Shown here: piece by piece, positions 1-5,475 of the stretch
Numbering within the stretch: the stretch's first letter is position 1
Layout of the letters: each line of letters starts with the position of its first letter
Assembly (NCBI GenBank): GCA_030446945.1
Contig: JAUJMI010000084.1
Coordinates: 1-9,586 of the forward strand
DNA from: Longimicrobium sp.
GTDB taxonomy: Bacteria; Gemmatimonadota; Gemmatimonadetes; Longimicrobiales; Longimicrobiaceae
Length of the DNA: 9,586 bases
Direction: 5' to 3'
The notes under the pieces: generated by a model
The model's database searches: none
What the model saw: only the letters and a program-made list of their open reading frames with translations
What the model was told of the DNA's origin: nothing
Translations under genes and position numbers: made by a program

Positions 1-546
1 GTTGTACGCCGCGGCCGCCAGGTACCAGGCCCCGAAATGATTGTGCAGGTCCGTCAGGTAGCGCAGGGCGGCGTCGGTGGAGCGCTCCGGATCGCGCCGC
101 TCATCGACGTACGAGTCCACGCGGAGGCCGTAGTCGCGCGCCGTCGGGGCCATGAACTGCCAGAGGCCCACCGCGCTCACCCGCGACTTGGCGTTGGTGT
201 TGAACCCGCTCTCGATCATGGAGAGGTACAGCAGGTCCTCAGGCATGCCGCGCGCGCGCAGCTTGGCGCGGATCATCTCCTCGTAGCGGCCGGAGCGCTT
301 GAGGTAGAGGGCCATCTCGTCCTGCTGGCTCCCCGTGAAGATCCCCACGAAGCGCTGCACGGAGGCGTTGCGGACCACCGGGATGTCGAAGCTCGCGGAA
401 AGGACGGCTGCCTCGGCCTCGGCGGCGAACAGGCTCTTGCGGAGCGCCGTCGTGTTCCGTGCATCCGGACCGTCGGTGGCGAGCACGGCGGCGCCCATGA
501 CGCTGCCGAGCAACACTGCGACCGGCCAAGCCGTCCTGAACTCCAT
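1..546 (-). CDS. Lytic transglycosylase, MltD-like SLT domain (C-terminal part off the window)
   Basis: This is a murein lytic transglycosylase, an envelope enzyme that cleaves the MurNAc-GlcNAc bond of peptidoglycan. The window holds 182 residues and the frame is open at base 1. Residues 8-23 form a hydrophobic export signal. Residues 105-182 carry the Slt/MltD signatures: [11 protein letters not shown] with the presumed catalytic Glu112, then SAVGLWQFM (124-132), the typical [12 protein letters not shown] stretch (142-153) and WYLAAAAYN at the edge. The start is the ATG at 546-544. It lies four bases after AAGGAGG, and an overlapping ATG at 550 reads the wrong frame. The gene has its own promoter (666-694) and an untranslated leader of about 110 bases. 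LysM repeats, usual downstream in MltD, cannot be seen here. The family call is firm; the exact subtype is inferred. Confidence 0.93.
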   Translation of the reverse strand, partial: MEFRTAWPVAVLLGSVMGAAVLATDGPDARNTTALRKSLFAAEAEAAVLSASFDIPVVRNASVQRFVGIFTGSQQDEMALYLKRSGRYEEMIRAKLRARGMPEDLLYLSMIESGFNTNAKSRVSAVGLWQFMAPTARDYGLRVDSYVDERRDPERSTDAALRYLTDLHNHFGAWYLAAAAYN

Positions 547-665
547 GCATCCTCCTTGGTGGGGGTACCGCGGGCGGTGCGGGACTTCTGCAAGGCTCTG
601 GAACCGCGAGCGGCGAGGGTGGGAACCTGCCGGAGTCGCGTTCGCCGCCATCGCTCCGTGCATCT

Positions 666-694
666 AAGATAGTGCATCACAACGAGTTATTCAA
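666..694 (-). promoter_or_regulatory. Candidate sigma70-type promoter of the lytic transglycosylase
   Basis: On the minus strand TTGAAT (694-689) is followed by a 17-base spacer and TATCTT (671-666). Each hexamer matches the consensus at four of six positions. Transcription would start near 659, giving a leader of about 110 bases before the ATG at 546. It abuts a hairpin (695-728) that could insulate it from the upstream gene. Confidence 0.45.
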
Positions 695-728
695 CCCCGT
701 TCCCGGATGAGGGTAACGGGGAACGGGG
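695..728 (-). terminator. Hairpin between the PLD-family gene and the lytic transglycosylase
   Basis: CCCCGTTCCC (695-704) pairs perfectly with GGGAACGGGG (719-728) over ten base pairs with a 14-base loop. On the minus strand it lies about 75 bases after the PLD-family stop codon and is followed by TTGAATAACT, which is only weakly U-rich. A second small hairpin, CCGCGG at 778-783 and 790-795, lies closer to the stop. Either could end the upstream transcript. The lack of a U run keeps confidence low. Confidence 0.4.
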
Positions 729-802
729 GCGGCCCGTTGCTTCGATTTGTTATTCCCTGTCCCGTGTTGCCTAATCCCCGCGGGCTCCACCGCGGTCCGA
801 TT

Positions 803-2323
803 TCAGCCGGCGGGCTTGCGGCGGGACGCGAGGCGGACGATGGCGGCCATGGCGAGCCAGAAGAGGACGACCGAAAGGGGCCAGGCCAGGAACCGCGGAG
901 CCACGATCCCGACCGCCGCCAGCGCCAGCATCAGCACCGCCAGCGCGGTCACCCAGCCGATGTCTTCGCGGCCGATCAGACGCTCTCCCACCAGCGCGCG
1001 CGCGAGGACGGTGCCCGCCCGCGCCAGGCGCCCCAGGATGCGTCCCACCTCCGTCCCGCGGTACGAATGCGCCCGCGCCTCTCGCGCCGTCACGATCTCC
1101 GGGCGGCGCTGGTCGTCCGCATCGGTCACCACCAGCCGCTCCGTCGCCCGCCGCTCCTTGAACTCCGCGCCGGGGACGGGCGAGGTGCGCAGCGCGATCT
1201 CCACCGACGCCTCCAGGTCGGCCTCGAAGAGCGCCTCCATCTCGGCCGCGAAGGTGCGGTCCGTCACGGCCACGTCGATCTCCCAGTTCCCCAGCAGCGA
1301 CGCCAGGTTCATGTTGGTGGACCCGATGCGCGACCACATCCCGTCCGCCACTGCCGTTTTGGCGTGGATCATGGGCCCTTCCCACTCGAAGAGCCGCACC
1401 CCCGCCTCCAGCAGCGGCCGGTGTTCCGCGCGCGACATCCCCCCTACGATAGGCCCGTTGTTGTACGCGGGGACGAGCACGCGCACGTCCACCCCGTCGC
1501 GCGCGGTGGAGGCGAGCGCTTCCACCATGGCGGGGGGGAGGACGAAGTAGGGGTCGGTCATCCACAGGCGCCGCTCCACGCCCACCGCCACGAACTGCAT
1601 CAGGCGGTAAATGCGGCTCTTCCCCGGCTCCCCCTCCACCACGCGGACCGACACGTCGCCGCGGGGGGCGACCTGAGCCGGGTCCGGCACCTCGCCGGGG
1701 GGGAGCGGGGGGCCGGCGGCGCGCCAGGTGCGGGCGAAGGCGCGGTCGATGGCGGCCGCAGCGGGGCCGCGGAACTCCACCCCGGTGTCGCGCCATGCCG
1801 TGATCCCCTCGTGCGGCGACCCCGCCCACTCGTCGCCGATGCACATCCCCGCCACCGAGGCATAATCCCCGTCCACCGCAACGACTTTGCGATGGTCGCG
1901 GCGCAGGAAGTGGAGCGGGTCGGTCACGCTGGGCGGCGCAAAGGAGCGCACCTCGGCGCCCGCATCGCGCAACGGGCGCCAGAAGGCGCGCGGCGTCGCC
2001 CAGCACCCCACCCAGTCGTACAGCACCCGCACCGGAACGCCACTGCGTGCCTTCTCCGCGAGCGCGTCCCGAAAGGTGCGCCCCACCAGGTCGTCGCGGA
2101 TGATGTAGTTCTCGAGGTGAATCCATCGCTGCGCGCCCGCGATGGCCTCCAGCCAGGCGGGGAACGCCTGCGGCCCGTCCACCAGCAGCCGCGCCGAGTT
2201 CCCGCGGATCTGCCCCGCGTCCGACGAGCGCACCATCGCACGCTCCGCGTAGCGCACGATGGTGCGCAACGCGGACGCTCTCGCGGTGGGCGGGTTGGGC
2301 AGGGCGGGATGCGGTTCCGTCAC
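803..2323 (-). CDS. Phospholipase D-family protein, cardiolipin synthase-like (two HKD motifs)
   Basis: This PLD-superfamily protein probably condenses or transfers phosphatidyl groups at the membrane, as cardiolipin synthases do. In the 506-residue version from the GTG at 2323 the first HKD motif is HRKVVAVDG (His144, Lys146, Asp151). The second is HAKTAVADG (His320, Lys322, Asp327), followed by the family's GSTNMN and GNWE stretches. Two hydrophobic helices sit at the C-terminus (about 458-475 and 480-497), whereas ClsA-type enzymes carry theirs at the N-terminus. The start is uncertain. The frame stays open to a GTG at 2404, but codon use there is weak. The ATG at 2236 has the best Shine-Dalgarno-like GCGGAG and begins just before the conserved region. 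A soluble or outer-membrane phospholipase role cannot be excluded. Minus-strand neighbours are not obviously co-transcribed. Confidence 0.88.
   Translation of the reverse strand: MTEPHPALPNPPTARASALRTIVRYAERAMVRSSDAGQIRGNSARLLVDGPQAFPAWLEAIAGAQRWIHLENYIIRDDLVGRTFRDALAEKARSGVPVRVLYDWVGCWATPRAFWRPLRDAGAEVRSFAPPSVTDPLHFLRRDHRKVVAVDGDYASVAGMCIGDEWAGSPHEGITAWRDTGVEFRGPAAAAIDRAFARTWRAAGPPLPPGEVPDPAQVAPRGDVSVRVVEGEPGKSRIYRLMQFVAVGVERRLWMTDPYFVLPPAMVEALASTARDGVDVRVLVPAYNNGPIVGGMSRAEHRPLLEAGVRLFEWEGPMIHAKTAVADGMWSRIGSTNMNLASLLGNWEIDVAVTDRTFAAEMEALFEADLEASVEIALRTSPVPGAEFKERRATERLVVTDADDQRRPEIVTAREARAHSYRGTEVGRILGRLARAGTVLARALVGERLIGREDIGWVTALAVLMLALAAVGIVAPRFLAWPLSVVLFWLAMAAIVRLASRRKPAG
2228..2267 (-). 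repeat. Strong hairpin at the 5' end of the PLD-family gene
   Basis: Arms 2228-2244 and 2251-2267 are complementary at 15 of 17 positions with a 6-base loop. In the minus-strand message the structure contains the alternative ATG at 2236 and its GCGGAG ribosome-binding-like sequence. It is either a coding-sequence coincidence or a structure that controls initiation at that ATG. Confidence 0.5.
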
Positions 2324-2629
2324 GGGCACGTGGGAATCGGTGAATGGCGTGGCTCGCGCCGAAGGGGAAAGCAAATGCGCGGCCAGCAGCGCCGGGGCCC
2401 CCACCCCCGCTCGTCACCTCGCTGGCCCCTCCCCCAACAACCACCTCGCGGAGGGGGCGAAGGCCCTCTGCCCGCGCGCCCGCTGCCCTCACCGCCGGCG
2501 CCACCACGAATTCCGACCCGCGCTCCTCTTTCTCCAACGGGGGACTGTGCCTGGACCTCTTCGCTGCGGACACCAGCATCGGGGCTCGCGCGTCTCCAAG
2601 CCGAGCTGACCCGGTAGCTCGCCGGAAGT
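2324..2629. other. Non-coding gap between the PLD-family gene and the M56-TonB gene
   Basis: No frame here shows convincing protein features, although long spurious frames cross it. The stretch 2405-2460 has C-rich and G-rich tracts (CCCCTCCCCC and GGAGGGGGCG) that can pair imperfectly, like a short intergenic palindromic repeat. The rest is GC-rich with no clear promoter on the minus strand. Part of 2324-2404 may belong to the PLD-family gene if the longest GTG start is used. Confidence 0.4.
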
Positions 2630-2668
2630 GAATCGCCCCGCCGGCATCCGCTGCCGGCGGGGCGATTC
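2630..2668. terminator. Perfect 17-bp hairpin ending the BlaI/M56-TonB operon
   Basis: GAATCGCCCCGCCGGCA (2630-2646) is exactly complementary to 2652-2668, with the 5-base loop TCCGC. It begins 17 bases after the M56-TonB stop on the minus strand. No uninterrupted U run follows on either strand (ACTTCC on minus, GCGTTGTCCTTATT on plus). Termination or 3'-end protection is likely but a classic intrinsic mechanism is not assured. Confidence 0.7.
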
Positions 2669-2684
2669 GCGTTGTCCTTATTCG

Positions 2685-4412
2685 CTACGGCTGCGCGGGC
2701 GCGGGAGGCACGCGCGGCCTGTTGGGATCGATCACCCTGCCCAGCAGCTCGGGCGTGGGGTCGGTCGCGCGTGCACGCGCCGGCCGCGGTGTGGGCCGGG
2801 GGGCGGCGATGCGGGCCGGCACCACCTTCGTGGCCCGTGCGGTGGTGGTCAGCGTCCTGGTGGGTGCGACGGTGACCGCGCGTGCCGGCGCCACTCTCGT
2901 GGCCCGTGCGGTGGTGACCGCGCGTGCCGGCGCCACCATCGTGGTTGTGGTGGTGATCAGAGCCTTCGTTTGCGCCGGGGCGGGCGCTACGGTTCGCGTC
3001 GGGGCAAGTGCCGGGGCCGGAGCGGCGGTCCTCGAGGGCACCAGGACAGGGGCCGCCGCCGCGGGATCCCGCGAAGGCGCCACGACCCTCACGGCTTCGC
3101 GGGGAACCGCCGGGGCACCGACGGCGATGACGGGCGGCTGGAAGGTGATGGGGAGCTCGACGCGCACGGCCACCGGCTGCCCGCCATTCCGGGCCGGTTG
3201 GAACCGCATGTTGGAAGCGATGCCGCGCGCGGGCTCGCCGAACTCCGCGCGGGTCGTGCTGACCACCCGCGCATCCGAAACGGAGCCGTCGGGCCGCACA
3301 ACCATCTCCACCACGACGGTACCGCTGACGCCGGCGTCGCGCAGGACCGGCGGGTAGGCGCGCTGGAGCTCCTGTCTGACCCTGCCGGACTCTCGCAGCG
3401 ACGGCTTCTGCTCCACCTGGCTGATGTCGTAGACCGGCGTGGTGTCCGGTTGCGTCAGCACCGCGCGGACGCGGATGGGCTCCGCGTCGGCGGCGGGGAA
3501 GAGGCTGGCGAAGAGCGCCGGATGGGAGGGCGCGGGGAGCGCGTAGCCGGTGGCGACTACGCCCAAGGTGAGGGCGGCGCAGGCGGCCGCGCGGGCGGCG
3601 CGGTTGCGCGGGGTTCGATCGGTCATGGCGCGGATTCTCCTTTCCAGAAAGGAACGGGGTTCGGCGAATGCGGCAGCCCTCAGGGCCGTCGCGGAGCCAC
3701 GGGCGCCGACGCGCAGGAGGAGGTCGCCGTAGATGGCGATGTCCCCGCCTCCGCGCAGGGTACGAGCATCGCAGTCCACCTCCACCGCCAGCCTCAGGCG
3801 GCGAAGCTGGAACCACACGGCCAGATTCCACGGGACGAGCGCCGCCGCCACGGTCGCGGCGAGGATCAGGAGCGGGTCGCGGGCGCGGATGTGCTCGCCC
3901 TCGTGCCGCACCACCAGGCGCTGCATCGGCTCCGCCCAGGCGAGCGTCCAGCGCGGCACCACGATGGCGGGCCGCACGACCCCCACCACCGCCGGCCCCA
4001 CCTCGTGCGACACGAGCACGGGGACGCCGGCCAGCCGCGCCGCCCGCCACCCGCGCCTCCTGCGCCAGAGCACCGCCACCCCGGCCGCGATCCCCGCGAC
4101 CAGCAGCGCCGAGGTCGCCATCCAGAGGGTGGGGAGCACCCCCTCGACCCGCTCGGACCGCGGGCGAGCGTGGCGAACGGCCGGCGCGGCGGGGAGATCG
4201 GGGCGCGCCATCGGTTCCGCCGGCGCGAAGGAGACGGGCACCTCGCTCGGGCGCTCCGCCAGCGCCAGCGGACCGGCGCACGACAGGAGGAGGGCGGCGG
4301 CCCAGACCCAGCGCGTGGGCCGGCTGTACATCCGCAGCAGCGCCTCCGCCGCCAGGGCGGCGAGCGCGAGAAGGGCCGAAAAGGCCAGGGCGTAGACGAG
4401 CCAGGCGATCAT
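2685..4412 (-). CDS. M56 (BlaR1/MecR1-type) metalloprotease fused to a TonB C-terminal domain
   Basis: This 575-residue inner-membrane zinc protease is probably the partner of the adjacent BlaI-type repressor. Hydrophobic segments lie at about 3-22, 34-52, 94-115 and 182-200, with another at 274-292. The gluzincin motif HEGEH (170-174) is followed by EVDCDAR (211-217), whose Glu211 is the likely third zinc ligand. Residues 350-425 form a TonB C-terminal domain (YPPVLRDAG, SGTVVVEMVVRPDG, MRFQPARNGG). After it comes an Ala/Pro/Arg/Thr-rich, probably disordered tail (about 440-575). BlaR1 instead carries a penicillin-binding sensor domain at this end. The ATG at 4412 overlaps the repressor stop as ATGA and follows GGAGGAG, so the pair is translationally coupled. 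The fold calls are firm; the signal sensed is unknown. Confidence 0.9.
   Translation of the reverse strand: MIAWLVYALAFSALLALAALAAEALLRMYSRPTRWVWAAALLLSCAGPLALAERPSEVPVSFAPAEPMARPDLPAAPAVRHARPRSERVEGVLPTLWMATSALLVAGIAAGVAVLWRRRRGWRAARLAGVPVLVSHEVGPAVVGVVRPAIVVPRWTLAWAEPMQRLVVRHEGEHIRARDPLLILAATVAAALVPWNLAVWFQLRRLRLAVEVDCDARTLRGGGDIAIYGDLLLRVGARGSATALRAAAFAEPRSFLERRIRAMTDRTPRNRAARAAACAALTLGVVATGYALPAPSHPALFASLFPAADAEPIRVRAVLTQPDTTPVYDISQVEQKPSLRESGRVRQELQRAYPPVLRDAGVSGTVVVEMVVRPDGSVSDARVVSTTRAEFGEPARGIASNMRFQPARNGGQPVAVRVELPITFQPPVIAVGAPAVPREAVRVVAPSRDPAAAAPVLVPSRTAAPAPALAPTRTVAPAPAQTKALITTTTTMVAPARAVTTARATRVAPARAVTVAPTRTLTTTARATKVVPARIAAPRPTPRPARARATDPTPELLGRVIDPNRPRVPPAPAQP
2829..2936 (-). 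repeat. In-frame direct repeats coding the C-terminal tail of the M56-TonB protein
   Basis: CGTGGCCCGTGCGGTGGTG occurs at 2829-2847 and again at 2898-2916, 69 bases apart. A 24-base unit beginning GGTGACCGCG occurs at 2871-2894 and 2913-2936, 42 bases apart. Both periods are multiples of three, so copies stay in frame and encode repeated VAPARAVT and TTARATRV-like peptides. Expansion by slippage or recombination within the disordered tail is the simplest reading. Confidence 0.8.
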
Positions 4413-4786
4413 GGGTTCTCCTCCGCGTGAAGACGCTCTTCCAGGAGGGTGCGCATCCGGCGCAGCTCGTCGCCTGAGAGCGACCGGTCGGAGACGAGGT
4501 GCGTGAGGAGCATTTCGGGCGAGTCCTTGAACAGCTTGCGCGTGAGCCTGCGCAGGACGCTGGTGCCGGCCTCCTGGCGTTCGACGGCGGGGTGGTAGCG
4601 GTACGCCTTCCCCTCCTCCGTGTGCTCCACGTACCCCTTTTCTTCGAGCGTGCGCAGGACGGTGAGCACAGTGGTGTAGGCGAGGTCGTCCGCCAGCCGC
4701 CCGCGGACCTCGGCCACGGTGGCGCTCCCCAGATCCCACAGCACGCCCATCACGTCCAGCTCCCGCTCCGTAAACGAGATCTCCAT
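4409..4786 (-). CDS. BlaI/MecI/CopY-family transcriptional repressor
   Basis: This 125-residue winged-helix repressor has the length and pattern usual for BlaI/MecI. Residues 5-70 form the DNA-binding domain: TERELDVMGVLWDLG, then AYTTVLTVLRTLEEKGYV with the recognition helix, then the wing GKAYRYHPAV. Residues 75-120 are the helical dimerisation part. In this family the repressor dimer binds dyads at its own promoter and is inactivated after the M56 protease is triggered. The ATG at 4786 lies seven bases after GGGGAG. The M56-TonB gene follows with a 4-base overlap. The promoter just upstream overlaps ACTAT/ATAGT dyads, so self-repression is likely. No beta-lactamase or other obvious target lies in the window, so the regulon is unknown. 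Confidence 0.93.
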   Translation of the reverse strand: MEISFTERELDVMGVLWDLGSATVAEVRGRLADDLAYTTVLTVLRTLEEKGYVEHTEEGKAYRYHPAVERQEAGTSVLRRLTRKLFKDSPEMLLTHLVSDRSLSGDELRRMRTLLEERLHAEENP

Positions 4787-4816
4787 CGCCGCGCTCCCCG
4801 AGCTCCAGGTGGTCCT

Positions 4817-4845
4817 ACTATGCGTATAGTTGAATGATAAACTAT
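4817..4845. promoter_or_regulatory. Candidate BlaI-type operator: clustered ACTAT/ATAGT dyads
   Basis: ACTAT (4817-4821) and ATAGT (4826-4830) form a dyad with a 4-base centre. ATAGTT (4826-4831) also pairs with AACTAT (4840-4845). A further perfect palindrome, AACTAGTT, lies at 4861-4868. These elements cover the region from the -35 to the probable start site of the BlaI gene promoter, as expected for an autorepressor operator. The match to this protein is inferred from position. Confidence 0.6.
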
Positions 4846-4862
4846 CGTGCCGAGCCTGTCAA
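4834..4862 (-). promoter_or_regulatory. Consensus sigma70-type promoter of the BlaI/M56-TonB operon
   Basis: On the minus strand a perfect TTGACA (4862-4857) is followed by exactly 17 bases and TATCAT (4839-4834), five of six matches. Transcription should start near 4827, inside the dyad cluster, leaving about 40 bases of leader before the repressor ATG. Confidence 0.8.
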
Positions 4863-4940
4863 CTAGTTCGTTAGTAGTAGGCGGTGCTCAGCGCGTTGGA
4901 TGTCGTATGCTCGCGAAAATACCAACCCGTTGCCTGAACG

Positions 4941-5003
4941 GAGCGACTCAACCCGTACCTGCCTCGCCGCGATCTCTGGCGCGGAGTGAGCGAAACGGGC
5001 TCT
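4941..5003 (+). repeat. Left arm of a diverged inverted-repeat pair
   Basis: The 27 bases at 4977-5003 match the reverse complement of 5166-5192 at 24 positions. The 9-mer CCGTACCTG at 4953-4961 matches exactly the reverse complement of 5208-5216. Both blocks are separated by the same 15 bases in each arm, so they descend from one sequence. Translated in matching frames, both arms give PYL followed by LWRGV and ETGS, which could reflect an old coding origin. Confidence 0.6.
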
Positions 5004-5165
5004 CCTCGGGTGATTCGATCCAGCCGATGTTGGGTACTCCGTGTGTCCGGAGCTGCGGAAGCGGAATGCGCCGCACCATTGTAGGTCGATCCGCGGATAA
5101 GCGGGGGGGCACCTTCGACCGCCACGTACCTGCAGCTGAACATGGGCAAGGCCGGTGCACGCGGC

Positions 5166-5231
5166 AGAGCCCGTCTCCTTCACTCCGCGCCACAGGATAG
5201 TGAAGCCCAGGTACGGTGCAGCGCTTCGCTC
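5166..5231 (-). repeat. Right arm of the diverged inverted-repeat pair
   Basis: This is the inverted partner of 4941-5003. Similarity continues loosely to the GAGCGAAGC-like outer end at 5231. The two arms enclose about 160 bases, making a foldback of roughly 290 bases, the size of a small MITE. No transposase is present and no target duplication could be identified by eye. Confidence 0.6.
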
Positions 5232-5361
5232 AACAATTGGTGGGGGGCTCGGCTGCACGGGAAGGTCGCGCGATGCGGAGAATCGTGAAGATCGTAGCGC
5301 CTCAGCGCGCTTCCGCGCCTCCGCGTGTGACCCGCCGTTCTCGGCCCGCGCACGCTGCCGT

Positions 5362-5410
5362 TCCTAATCCCTGATCCCTAATCCCTAATCCCCATCAGTT
5401 CCCTAATCCC
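5362..5410 (+). repeat. CCCTAAT heptamer repeat upstream of the DUF2723 gene
   Basis: Four tandem heptamers (TCCTAAT, CCCTGAT, CCCTAAT, CCCTAAT) span 5362-5389, and a fifth unit (CCCTAATCCC) lies at 5401-5410. It is a short microsatellite resembling a telomere repeat, in non-coding DNA 65-115 bases before the DUF2723 start codon. A single CCTAATCCCC also occurs at 770-779. Confidence 0.8.
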
Positions 5411-5425
5411 GGCCGTCCCCTTACC

Positions 5426-5454
5426 TTGGTGTGTTTTTCGTAACTCCATAGATC
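5426..5454 (+). promoter_or_regulatory. Weak candidate promoter of the DUF2723 gene
   Basis: TTGGTG (5426-5431) and TAGATC (5449-5454) are 17 bases apart, each matching the consensus at about three positions. The predicted start lies about 15 bases before the ATG. The context CATAGAT at the -10 is shared with the stronger promoter at 8403-8431, which is the main reason to list it. Confidence 0.35.
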
Positions 5455-5475
5455 CGCAACGACGGCCCCAGGTCC

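Larger units (their letters stand above)
4863..5425. other. Gene-free stretch with lower GC, repeat-bearing
   Basis: Open frames of up to about 130 codons exist on both strands, but none shows a recognisable domain, sustained G/C third-position bias or a good ribosome-binding site. Base composition is less GC-rich than the flanking genes. What can be seen is an inverted pair of diverged repeats (4941-5003 and 5166-5231), a 10-base palindrome ATCCGCGGAT (5089-5098) between them, and a heptamer run (5362-5410). A decayed gene or mobile-element remnant is possible. Confidence 0.55.

Noticed and set aside
707..2617. Long plus-strand open frame (636 codons) opposite the PLD-family gene
   Set aside because: It is the antisense shadow of a gene with two intact HKD motifs; its translation is Arg/His/Gly-rich with no domain, a usual artefact of high GC.
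2829..2936. Direct repeats suggestive of a CRISPR array
   Set aside because: Only two copies of each unit, unequal periods, all in frame within a low-complexity protein tail; no spacer structure.
2320..4281. Alternative minus-strand frame of 653 codons across the M56-TonB gene
   Set aside because: It is out of frame with the recognised domains and has Arg/Gly/Ala low complexity.
2628..4430. Long plus-strand open frame (600 codons) opposite the M56-TonB gene
   Set aside because: Low-complexity Arg/Gly/His translation antisense to a protein with clear HEGEH and TonB signatures.
4847..5258. Possible small genes in the gap before DUF2723 on either strand
   Set aside because: Codon use is not biased as in neighbouring genes, no ribosome-binding sites or domains are seen, and the similar peptides on both strands are explained by the inverted repeat.
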